This document shows, piece by piece, positions 7,972-15,804 of a stretch of 24,936 nucleotides of DNA. Under the pieces are notes generated by a model that did not search any database, had not been told where the DNA came from, and saw nothing but the letters and a program-made list of their open reading frames with translations. The stretch covers positions 1-24,936 of IMG/VR virus record IMGVR_UViG_3300040810_000185. The stretch is one strand, 5' to 3'. The DNA is from a virus. Position 1 is the first letter of the stretch. Each line of letters opens with the position of its first letter. Both the position numbers and the translations under genes were made by a program.

Positions 7972-8234
7972 AGGGTCTCTGCTTCTCTTGCTTCTACTTC
8001 ATATGGGTTATTCCAATACCCATATCTACTTGTGTAATATATATACTTTACAGCAAATTTCAAGCGACCTTCTTGTTCAATTTGCTCTAAGTGTTTCTTT
8101 TCATGACGTATTAGTTTCTCATCGTCCATGTGCTCAGGATCAAGATAAATGACATTCCAAAACGATGTCCACCCCTGAAATCCACAGAGCTTCATGTACC
8201 ATTTAATCGGACCGAACCAAGGACGTATCTTCAT
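7968..8234 (-). CDS. Mini zinc-metallopeptidase-like protein (HEKKH motif)
   Basis: An 88-residue protein with HEKKH at residues 44-48, a perfect HExxH zinc-binding motif in a predicted helix (LIRHEKKHLEQIEQEG). It is followed about 30 residues on by YEVEARE (residues 78-84), which supplies the downstream glutamate ligand of a gluzincin-type site. N-terminal residues are aromatic (FGPIKWYMKLCGFQGWTSFW) and could contact a membrane or a partner. Tiny HExxH proteins of this kind are recurrent in marine phage genomes as I recall, but their substrates are unknown. A virion-processing, fibre-trimming or peptidoglycan role is possible. It sits between a 2OG-oxygenase-like gene and the 55-aa gene in the fibre region. 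Confidence 0.78.
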   Translation of the reverse strand: MKIRPWFGPIKWYMKLCGFQGWTSFWNVIYLDPEHMDDEKLIRHEKKHLEQIEQEGRLKFAVKYIYYTSRYGYWNNPYEVEAREAETL

Positions 8235-8253
8235 TTAAACGCCTGCATCTTCT

Positions 8254-8775
8254 TTACGTTAATTTAATAAAATCTGAATCAGCATGATCAAAATCATAAC
8301 TTTTAGTATTTTTATTAATAATATCAAAAGCGATTGTAATACGCCTTTCATCCCCAGATACTGAAGTGGTCCTATGTTTAGAATCTTCTGTATTACAGAA
8401 CAAGAGACCGTTGCTTACAGATAATACTCGTTCTTCAACGCCGTCATCTGAAAGGAATTCTGTATATTGATTGGGCGGAGAAGAGACAGTAAAAACACCG
8501 TGATAATTACCTTCAAACCCTACAACATGCCTGTGGTAATCTAAGTTAGGATGTTCATGTGTATAAACATTCATCCATCCGTTTATATAGTATGCTCCTT
8601 CACTTTCTATTTGCCTAAATAATGGTCGAATGGCTTCCAATAAAGGATTCGCAAAAGGTTTTTTAAATATGTTTTGAATGTTGTCATGATCATAAAAATG
8701 AGATAACGAACTAGCCAAACAGCTTTCTTGCAGAGCATCGGTGTCTAAATTTAAGGTGAATGTGCGTATATTCAT
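8254..8775 (-). CDS. 2-oxoglutarate/Fe(II)-dependent oxygenase-like protein
   Basis: A 173-residue protein whose second half has a double-stranded beta-helix pattern. YHRHVVGFEGNYHGVFTVSS at about residues 80-99 has a metal-binding H81/H83 pair. NGLLFCNTEDSKHRT at about 122-136 provides the distal His (H134). DERRITIAFDI at about 142-152 provides the arginine that would bind 2-oxoglutarate. This fits the phage 2OG-FeII_Oxy_5-type family, common in marine phages. The HxH in place of the usual HxD is as seen in some members. Position between fibre genes suggests modification of a virion protein or host metabolite, which is inference. The gene is markedly more AT-rich than the fibre genes around it, a sign of separate acquisition. 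Confidence 0.72.
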   Translation of the reverse strand: MNIRTFTLNLDTDALQESCLASSLSHFYDHDNIQNIFKKPFANPLLEAIRPLFRQIESEGAYYINGWMNVYTHEHPNLDYHRHVVGFEGNYHGVFTVSSPPNQYTEFLSDDGVEERVLSVSNGLLFCNTEDSKHRTTSVSGDERRITIAFDIINKNTKSYDFDHADSDFIKLT

Positions 8776-8776
8776 A

Positions 8777-9961
8777 TCAACTAAATGTCAGCGTAAAGTT
8801 TTGACCAGCACCACTAATAAACTGATAAGGGGGAGCACCGGTGAAAGTTGATCCTGAACCTCCGTAACCAGTGCCAACATCCCATTTAGCGGTAGCTGTA
8901 AAAGTCGCACCAGGCGTAATTGCTGTATAAACGCACTCTGCCCTATTAAAAAACCCAGTTGATGTTCCTGCCGCATTGCTCCAATCGCATCTTGTCCATC
9001 CAGCATTTCCTTGACTACCGTCCATGTATATAGTCATGCCGGTAAATCCGGGATTAGCGTATCTGCGGACATCAAGCACTCGACGCCCTGACGGGGTATC
9101 GGTAGAATTACTTAATGACCCTACATTGTTATTATAACTGCTAGTTGATGTTGAGATTGACCCGCCAATTGAAAGTCTGTATCCGTAAACAGGGTAGTAA
9201 CCAGTTGCAATCGTACCTGAGACACCATTCATTGTTTGAAGCACCTTCGACAAACCATAAAAGTCTGAAAGACTTATTGTGCCGCTTGCAGGTGTGCCTC
9301 CACCCGGTTGAGCAGTCACATCAAGGTATGCGGTTAGCGTTCCCATGGCAGAACCGTAACGAGCCTCTGAAAAATTAAACGTATTGTTAGATCCAGTAAT
9401 AAGCGTTGCCGGGCCACGCAACCAATACTTATTGGCCGAAGCAAAATTCTGAGTAGTCTCCGTGTATAGATACCATCCAGAAGTTGACCCTGCCGCATCT
9501 GTAGTCAAACCTGTACCGCTTGAACTAGTTCCTCCCTGATCTCTACACCATCGCCCATTAATACGAGTGGAAGAGATACCTAAAAAAGTACTGCTTGCGT
9601 AGGCCGCTTGGTTCCCCGAACCGCTTGTTTCCCAACCAATAGCGTTTGCAGAAAAAGTATATAAGTTTGTTCCAAATCCTATATTATCTAATTGCAAATC
9701 TGACTGAAAGTTAGTCATTCCTGTGTGTAAGAAAACTGGACGAACGGTATGCCCAGAATAAGCAGAAACATTTATGCTTCTATTCACCCAAATTGCATTG
9801 TTGCCGCTAACGGTAAAAAGGGCGGGAGATAGTCCAATCGGTTGACTCGCCCCAGCACCACCACCTACGCCATAATACTCACTGATAGAAATCGGGTTTG
9901 AGCCACCAAACTCTGTTTGAACGTCATTGAGTGATATCGCACCAGATGTTTGTAACGTCAT
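8777..9961 (-). CDS. Putative tail fibre/adhesin with two ISLxD motifs
   Basis: A 394-residue Ser/Gly/Thr/aromatic-rich protein. The N-terminus (SGAISLNDVQTEFGGSNPIS, residues 6-25, followed by EYYG) is a motif I know from marine phage fibre and adhesin proteins. A second short copy, SGTISLSDFYG, occurs at about residues 226-236 and splits the protein into two beta-sandwich-like halves. Each half is rich in Trp/Tyr and Asn and ends in a Gly-rich strand (FTLTFS at the end). No signal peptide or membrane segment. It starts on the stop codon of the 1475-aa fibre (TAATG), so it may be the tip or a partner of that fibre. Receptor binding is inferred. Confidence 0.8.
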   Translation of the reverse strand: MTLQTSGAISLNDVQTEFGGSNPISISEYYGVGGGAGASQPIGLSPALFTVSGNNAIWVNRSINVSAYSGHTVRPVFLHTGMTNFQSDLQLDNIGFGTNLYTFSANAIGWETSGSGNQAAYASSTFLGISSTRINGRWCRDQGGTSSSGTGLTTDAAGSTSGWYLYTETTQNFASANKYWLRGPATLITGSNNTFNFSEARYGSAMGTLTAYLDVTAQPGGGTPASGTISLSDFYGLSKVLQTMNGVSGTIATGYYPVYGYRLSIGGSISTSTSSYNNNVGSLSNSTDTPSGRRVLDVRRYANPGFTGMTIYMDGSQGNAGWTRCDWSNAAGTSTGFFNRAECVYTAITPGATFTATAKWDVGTGYGGSGSTFTGAPPYQFISGAGQNFTLTFS

Positions 9962-12900
9962 TAATCAAGCCCCTTCAGTGCAGTGATTTCGTTCTTGAGT
10001 GCGTCTATTTGTTCCTGTTGTTCTTTAACTGCTTCAATAAGTAATCCAACAAGGTTGCCGTATGCGACAGACTTTGTGCCAATCTCGTCATCAGTAGTTA
10101 CTACAACTTGAGGAATAACCTCTTCAACTTCTTGAGCGATAACACCAAGACCATCTTTACCGTCTTTGGTATATGTCACGCCACGCATAGATGTTATTTT
10201 GTCTAGAGCGTTATCAATGGTCTGAACATTTTCTTTTAAACGAATATCAGAAAATGCTGTGACATCACCTGTAGCTGTGACACTTCCTGTAACTTGAATA
10301 CCTGAGCCGGTTGTTGCTAACTTTGTAGAGCCGTCATATCGTAGCTGTACGGTGTTATTCCTTTGGCAATAAATTGCCCACTCATTATCAGTATCATTAT
10401 ATATGCCACAACTGGTAGGCCCATCAGACATAAGTACCCAATCATCTCTGATTGCGTATCCGGCCCAAGTAACTCCACGATCATCATCTACTTTAATTGT
10501 GCCGTAGCTTCCTGTGGCTTGGTCTACCCAAGTAAGCTCATTAGCCGCAGGTTGAAATGCACTAGAGTGATTGCCATCAAGCAAATCAGCATCTAAACCA
10601 CTGCCAGAACCATCAACAGTTTTAATTGCAGTTAATATCTCAGAAGCTGTTTGATCTGCTGTTGCACCATTTTCTACGTTGATAAAAGCACGAATAGATC
10701 CGGCATCACCGTGTCTAATATAATTATCATTTCCAGTTTCAACCATTACTTTGGTAACACCAGAACTAACGTCATTAGCAGTAGTGTTAAAATAGTTGGC
10801 AAAAATGTATCCAGACGAATGGCGTTGAACAATTGTACTATTACTTGCACTTACACTAGGTTGTGCGCCATCTAAAGTGTCAGCATCTAAGCCACTACCT
10901 GATCCGTCATTTCCCGCATGCCATATTTTGTAACGGGACGCACCTTTAGACCATCCACCCACAAACAGATCGTTAGTGTCGCCGTCAAGCCCAAAGTATG
11001 TTGCGTAATCACTGCCAACGTGGAAAGCCATAAAGGCATCGTTACCTGCACCGGAGCTATAACACTCTAAGCTAGCCTGATTTGCAGATGTTGTTGCCGC
11101 ATTAGTGTTAGAAAAGAAAGTAATTTTGTTAGCATAGTTAGTTACTGAATTACTAGTATCGTTTCTAATAAATGAGCTTGCATGAAGACTATCAACAGTA
11201 TCAGCATTACCAGTAATACTGATTCCCCAAGTACCAGAAGCACCGCCACCTGTTTTAGTTGGATATGTCCCATCAGTTACAGCCGACCTAAACTGTGCAG
11301 GAGTGGTTGGTCTAATGTAATTGTTATTTGCAGTGTCTATCTGCGTCATTATGAAGCCAACTGTTGAGTTCGTAGTGTCATATTCGCTTCGGAATAAGCG
11401 AGCATTTATGTCGCCTGACGAATCACGAGCAACAACTTTGCTTGCAGTTGACGCTGTAGTGGCATCTACATTCAGTGTTACTCCACCTGAAGTACCACCA
11501 CCTGTTAAGTATGATCCTGCAGTTACACCTGTAATATCACCTGTGTTTGTGGTATAGCCATTAGGGTTTGATGCAGGGTAATAATATGACCCTTGTTGAC
11601 CGTCGAGAAGGTCAGCATCTAGGCCACTGCCAGAGCCATCGTTAACATCTGTCCATATTTTCTGCCAAGCAGACCAAGAAGTATTATAACCACGAGTGTA
11701 TGGTTGTCCTGTTTGAAAATGAGTAGCTAATTGCCCAGTGACATTACCTTCGTTGCCGAAAGTCATTACAGCATAATAAGTGTTAGTTGGATTAGATCCG
11801 TTGGGGTTTACTCGTCTACTTGATGACTCTTGATAGTTTGGTGAGGTAGTCTCAGACAATTGCTCAACAAAAGAACTAGCGTGATAGCCATCAAGAGTGT
11901 CAGCATCTAAGCCGCTACCAGAGCCATCCACAGTCTTAATTGCAGTTAATATCTCAGATGCCGTTTGATCCGCTGTTGCTCCAGACTCAATGCCATTTAG
12001 CTTAGTATGATCCGCGTCAGTAAATACATTAGAATTTGTTGCTGACTCTACAAGAGTACGAATCTCCGCTGCAGTTTGGTCCGCTGTTGCGCCAGATTCA
12101 ATACCATTTAGCTTAGTATGATCAGCGTCAGTGAATACATTAGAGTCGCTCGCTGACTCTACAAGAGTACGAATCTCCGCCGCCGTCTGGTCCGCTGTTG
12201 CTCCAGACTCAATGCCGTCTAGCTTTGCACCATCAGTGGCAAGGTCTCTGCCATCAACAGTACCGCCAACAGTGACATTACCGGAACCGTCAACAGTTAG
12301 TAAGCTAGTATCACTGGCATTAATAACGTAAAAAGTACCATCGTTTTCAAACCCAACAGAACCTTTTAAAACATTATCAACCCAGAACCCAGCATAGGTG
12401 CCCAAACCATTAGCAGGGGTACCTGTGGTACTCGTATTGAGCTTCAATGACCCAAAGTTGCCCGTGGTATTTGACCCAGCGTCTCGCGTGACAAGAAGCG
12501 GGGGATATGTAGCAGAACTTACACTGACCTGCCCGCTAAAATTAGCGCCAGACAACGTGGCAAACGCAGAGGCATGATTGCCGTCTAACAAATCAGCGTC
12601 TAATCCAGAGCCAGAGCCATCATTGGAAGTATCGAAGAAACCAAGACCACGAATATCTGCGGCGGTTTGATCGGCGGTGGCGTTTGCTTCAATAGCGTTT
12701 AATTTTGAAAGTAATGCATCAGTAAGCGCATTTGTATCACTATTGTTTTCGTAAGCCGTTTTTATTTCTGCATCAGTTTGATCGGCGGTGGCGTTTGCTT
12801 CAATACCGTCTAACTTGGTTCCATCTGTTGCAACGTCTCGGCCATCGACAGTACCGCCAACTGTAATGTTACCTGTGACAGATAGTGCTCCAGAAAGCGA

Positions 12901-14388
12901 GCCGTCTACACCTTCTATATCATCAACAACTAACGTGCCTGCACTGTAAGAGGCATCACCGGTGTCAATTGTTCCGGTAGGCTCTGGATCATACTCATCT
13001 ACCAACTTGAACTTCGAGTCAGTGACATCGAAGAACATGCCGACGTGTGTGTATCCAACACCACTTCCGCCAGTATTGCGGTTAGACCAAATGCCTGTGT
13101 CTACATCTACCGGTGTAGCTGTGCCAGACCACACATCATTCAATGTGTGCCCTGTCGTTGAACCAAAGTCAATTTTAATACCATTATCTAAGGTTTGATC
13201 ACCACCAGTGATGGCAACACCTGTAGCTTCTGTCGTACTAAAGTTATCTTTGGACCAAGAGAATGTATCTGGTGTACCTGTCGCATCAATCTTAACGTAA
13301 TACGTTGTTGATGCTGTGCCACTAAAGTGTCCTGCAAAATAAGCGTCATCAAGCCCACTACCAGTAAATGTAGTGTTTGCTTCGCCTATAGAGTCCCCGG
13401 AATTTAAGTATAAGAAAGGTGCGCCTGTCTCAACATTTGTAGAGGAGGCAACAGTTTGAGAGCCTACAACGGTTAAGTCACCGTCAATGATCAAGTCACC
13501 ACCGATGTGAGTATCGGTACGCACACGGAAAGAGTTGACTGAGTGATTCTGCTGATTGACGAGCAGGATACCTGTTGAGGCATCTGAATTGACAACCCAT
13601 CCCAGACACATAGGGAAGTTAGGGTAGGTAGGAGATGCGTTTTGTACCGCGCCGTCTGTTAAACCAACAAAAAAGTTTGTCCCGGCAGATAATCCAGAGG
13701 TATCAACATCCTCAACTAAACCGGCTGTACATACATAACCGTATGTGTTGTTTTCAATGCTATGAGCGGCTATACCTTGAGCATTGTATTTGTTTACGTC
13801 TGTTGCATTAGCTCTAGCGGCTGTAGGGTAGCCATTGAAGTTTCCGCTAAAGTAAAGCGGCTCGCCTTTAGCAATCGTAACGCCACTGTTATTGTAGACT
13901 TTTTGATGCTCTTCTAAGCCAACTTCGTGAACAAGCCCACTCTCGTCACCATAGTAATTCAAGGTATTATGAATACTATCGTACCAAATCAATCCTTCAG
14001 AATATGACGGATGTTCTGACTGAGCTTCTAGTTGAATTTGATCAATGGTTACAGTGTCTGAACCGCTGTCTTTATACACGGCCTTACCGGCGGGCTGTGT
14101 AACAAAGACAAACTTAGTACCAGCTTGTAAATCGACTTTTGCGTCAGAATTGCTAGACGTGAAAACGGTGTCCCTTGACAGAGTATCAGGCGAGCCCTGC
14201 GTTACTGTGCCAAGACCAACCTCATACTCGCCATTATCATTATCGATAATGGCGTAAAAGGTGGTGTTTCCTGCGCCGACACCCGCAACAAAGGTTTGAA
14301 AGCCGACTTCGGCCCCAGCAAGTGAAACGGTCCCAGTGCCTGTTGTACCGGTCGATTCTTTTACGCGATCCGCGATTGCAAAAGCCAT
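9961..14388 (-). CDS. Large tail fibre with C-terminal S74 self-cleaving chaperone domain
   Basis: A 1475-residue protein. The N-terminal ~100 residues (FAIADRVKESTGTTGTG, then ...DTVFTSS) form a virion-attachment domain of a marine-fibre type. The shaft contains six ATADQT units and five DGSGSGLDAD[LT]LDG units, with a 37-residue block repeated in tandem. The C-terminus is a peptidase S74 intramolecular chaperone: SDIRLKENV with Ser1380 and Lys1385 in the expected Ser-Lys spacing, GLGVIAQEVEEVIP, VAYGNLVGLLIEAVKEQ and a final coiled coil. Known S74 domains drive trimerisation and then cut themselves off just before the serine; here that would release about 96 residues. It is probably a main receptor-binding or glycan-degrading fibre, although no enzyme motif is visible in the shaft. 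Confidence 0.92.
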   Translation of the reverse strand: MAFAIADRVKESTGTTGTGTVSLAGAEVGFQTFVAGVGAGNTTFYAIIDNDNGEYEVGLGTVTQGSPDTLSRDTVFTSSNSDAKVDLQAGTKFVFVTQPAGKAVYKDSGSDTVTIDQIQLEAQSEHPSYSEGLIWYDSIHNTLNYYGDESGLVHEVGLEEHQKVYNNSGVTIAKGEPLYFSGNFNGYPTAARANATDVNKYNAQGIAAHSIENNTYGYVCTAGLVEDVDTSGLSAGTNFFVGLTDGAVQNASPTYPNFPMCLGWVVNSDASTGILLVNQQNHSVNSFRVRTDTHIGGDLIIDGDLTVVGSQTVASSTNVETGAPFLYLNSGDSIGEANTTFTGSGLDDAYFAGHFSGTASTTYYVKIDATGTPDTFSWSKDNFSTTEATGVAITGGDQTLDNGIKIDFGSTTGHTLNDVWSGTATPVDVDTGIWSNRNTGGSGVGYTHVGMFFDVTDSKFKLVDEYDPEPTGTIDTGDASYSAGTLVVDDIEGVDGSLSGALSVTGNITVGGTVDGRDVATDGTKLDGIEANATADQTDAEIKTAYENNSDTNALTDALLSKLNAIEANATADQTAADIRGLGFFDTSNDGSGSGLDADLLDGNHASAFATLSGANFSGQVSVSSATYPPLLVTRDAGSNTTGNFGSLKLNTSTTGTPANGLGTYAGFWVDNVLKGSVGFENDGTFYVINASDTSLLTVDGSGNVTVGGTVDGRDLATDGAKLDGIESGATADQTAAEIRTLVESASDSNVFTDADHTKLNGIESGATADQTAAEIRTLVESATNSNVFTDADHTKLNGIESGATADQTASEILTAIKTVDGSGSGLDADTLDGYHASSFVEQLSETTSPNYQESSSRRVNPNGSNPTNTYYAVMTFGNEGNVTGQLATHFQTGQPYTRGYNTSWSAWQKIWTDVNDGSGSGLDADLLDGQQGSYYYPASNPNGYTTNTGDITGVTAGSYLTGGGTSGGVTLNVDATTASTASKVVARDSSGDINARLFRSEYDTTNSTVGFIMTQIDTANNNYIRPTTPAQFRSAVTDGTYPTKTGGGASGTWGISITGNADTVDSLHASSFIRNDTSNSVTNYANKITFFSNTNAATTSANQASLECYSSGAGNDAFMAFHVGSDYATYFGLDGDTNDLFVGGWSKGASRYKIWHAGNDGSGSGLDADTLDGAQPSVSASNSTIVQRHSSGYIFANYFNTTANDVSSGVTKVMVETGNDNYIRHGDAGSIRAFINVENGATADQTASEILTAIKTVDGSGSGLDADLLDGNHSSAFQPAANELTWVDQATGSYGTIKVDDDRGVTWAGYAIRDDWVLMSDGPTSCGIYNDTDNEWAIYCQRNNTVQLRYDGSTKLATTGSGIQVTGSVTATGDVTAFSDIRLKENVQTIDNALDKITSMRGVTYTKDGKDGLGVIAQEVEEVIPQVVVTTDDEIGTKSVAYGNLVGLLIEAVKEQQEQIDALKNEITALKGLD
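11951..12222 (-). repeat. 111-bp tandem coding repeat in the S74 fibre
   Basis: The word gactctacaagagtacgaat (plus strand) occurs at 12044 and 12155, a period of 111 bp (37 codons). Flanking copies of the ATADQT-encoding segment at about 11960-11990 and 12185-12215 mark the edges. The unit encodes a helix-rich block containing FTDADHTKLNGIESGATADQ. The two full units are nearly identical in DNA, which suggests recent expansion. Confidence 0.82.
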
Positions 14389-14397
14389 TAAAGGTCC

Positions 14398-14859
14398 TTA
14401 TGCGATGCGAATAATTGCGTTACTCGCGTCCGCTGTTGGGAACTGAATTGTAAAATCGCCGTTTGTTGACGTTTTGTCCGCACCAAAGTCTAGAACAGCA
14501 ATTGCATTTCCTGCCGGAGAGCCACCAGATCCACCGGTGCCGGTCTGCTTGTAAATTAAAGCTCCTCGCGCCGTAATGGTAAGACTTGAAAAAGTCTCAT
14601 CGGTAAAATCTACAAAAGCAGTAGTCCCTGACGACGTAGTCGTATGGCCGTCTAGTTCTTGTCCTCCGGGATGGTATGTCCCGGCGGAAGCTGAAGCTTC
14701 ATTAGTTGCACTATACGCTGTTGTAGTTGCGTCAAGCGTTGCCGAGGAAGTATACAAAGCAATGTAATGCTCCTGCGTGCTTGAAGAAGAAAAATCGTGA
14801 ACACCTTCAAGAAGCTCTTCCTTGAAAGAAGTACACATGTAGTTTCCAGAAAAAGCCAT
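14398..14859 (-). CDS. Conserved phage structural protein, 153 aa
   Basis: A 153-residue beta-rich protein. Its beginning, MAFSGNYMCTSFKEELLEG, then HYIALYTSSATLDATTTAYS, is a signature I recall from a conserved protein upstream of fibres in marine phages. The rest alternates Thr/Ser-rich strands (TTTSSGTTAFVDFTDETFSS) with a Gly/Ser loop (TGTGGSGGSPAG) and ends in FPTADASNAIIRIA. A ribosome site AAGGAG lies within the end of the upstream gene. There is no enzyme motif. It is likely a virion component such as a fibre-attachment or decoration protein, by position; the exact role is unknown. Confidence 0.78.
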   Translation of the reverse strand: MAFSGNYMCTSFKEELLEGVHDFSSSSTQEHYIALYTSSATLDATTTAYSATNEASASAGTYHPGGQELDGHTTTSSGTTAFVDFTDETFSSLTITARGALIYKQTGTGGSGGSPAGNAIAVLDFGADKTSTNGDFTIQFPTADASNAIIRIA

Positions 14860-14860
14860 C

Positions 14861-15157
14861 TTAAAGTCTCCTTATGGCGTCCGCTAATTTTGGATGACCC
14901 GCATCCATTAAAGCATTATAAACAGTTGTTCGATCTGCCCGAACAGCTTCTTTAAAATACTGCTCTACAAGTTTAGCAATATTTTCTTTGTAAGCATACG
15001 CCTGTTGTTTAAGAACAGGGTCGGTGGTGTCTGAAACACTAATAATCTTATCAGCACACCGTTGTGCAACTTCCTCGGGGGTAAAACCACGGCCCTCGGT
15101 TGTATGCACCTTTACTAAATTTTCGTATCTTGGGACATCCAAGCTAAACGTAAACAT
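14861..15157 (-). CDS. Conserved helical phage protein, 98 aa
   Basis: A 98-residue protein, mostly alpha-helical, with PEEVAQRCADKIISVSDTTD at about residues 27-46 and a C-terminal DRTTVYNALMDAGHPKLADA (about residues 75-94) followed by IRRL. I recognise the SDRTTLYNALxDAGHPxLAExIRRL ending from small proteins beside adaptor genes in marine phages. Its ATG overlaps the stop of the adaptor gene by one base. Function unknown; its consistent place next to the adaptor suggests a connector or assembly factor. Confidence 0.78.
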   Translation of the reverse strand: MFTFSLDVPRYENLVKVHTTEGRGFTPEEVAQRCADKIISVSDTTDPVLKQQAYAYKENIAKLVEQYFKEAVRADRTTVYNALMDAGHPKLADAIRRL

Positions 15158-15804
15158 TATGTTCTTGCCCTCATCACTGAACCTGAACGGTATTTATCGG
15201 TATTTTCAATTCCTTCGGCAAAGTTTTTCAGTCTAGATAACGCCTGGACGTACTGTTGTTGATATGCTTGTACAACATCAGGCTCACCTTTCATAAAAAT
15301 GTACGCTTCAATCAAAGATCCGTACAACAAGGCTTGTGGTACATTTGTGCTCAACCATGTGGTCCCGTCATCTCCGGCTGCTGTAAGGCTAACAGGGCGG
15401 TAATAATAGTGAAGCTCCACGTTGTATGAAGCATCAGGAGTTGGACCAACAATCAAGTTATCTACGTCATAATATCCGTAATATACAGGCGGCGCTAGAT
15501 TCGCTGGGTCAGGGGCGTACTCTTCAACAAAATTAGCGTCTTTTTGAAGCAAGTATTTAAGGCCTTCTTCCGTAATATACGAAAGAGAAAACGCAGACAA
15601 AAAGTCATTGGGAAGAGCCAAATACTTATTACCTTGAGTCAACGCTCCACCTACGTTCTTTTTAAACAGCTCAAGATCAACAGAATGAAAAATGTTGTCT
15701 TCCGCATTACGAATAAAGTTCGGAAGATTATTGACGAACGTAGTTTCTTGGTTTTCGCAGTAATCTTGAATCGCGGTTTTTAACTGAGAAAATGTATAAC
15801 TCAT
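15157..15804 (-). CDS. Head-tail adaptor protein (SU10 adaptor-like)
   Basis: A 215-residue protein with the arrangement expected of a phage adaptor. A helical N-terminus (FSQLKTAIQDYCENQETTF, NLPNFIRNAEDNIF) is followed by a beta core (YLALPNDFLSAFSLSY, then a VGPTPDASYNVELHYYYRPV strand pair) and a helical C-terminus (ALLYGSLIEAYIFMKGEPDV, then YVQALSRLKNF). This is the pattern of the short-tailed SU10-type adaptor that seats on the portal, as I remember it. Its ATG overlaps the TGA of the upstream gene (ATGA). With the neighbouring gp4/gp11-like protein it should form the connector between head and nozzle. Confidence 0.82.
   Translation of the reverse strand: MSYTFSQLKTAIQDYCENQETTFVNNLPNFIRNAEDNIFHSVDLELFKKNVGGALTQGNKYLALPNDFLSAFSLSYITEEGLKYLLQKDANFVEEYAPDPANLAPPVYYGYYDVDNLIVGPTPDASYNVELHYYYRPVSLTAAGDDGTTWLSTNVPQALLYGSLIEAYIFMKGEPDVVQAYQQQYVQALSRLKNFAEGIENTDKYRSGSVMRART

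Noticed and set aside
4643-12222. CRISPR array or intergenic repeat array
   Set aside because: All direct repeats found are in frame within fibre or repeat-protein genes, with periods of 66, 111 and 132 bp, all multiples of three, and no unique spacers.
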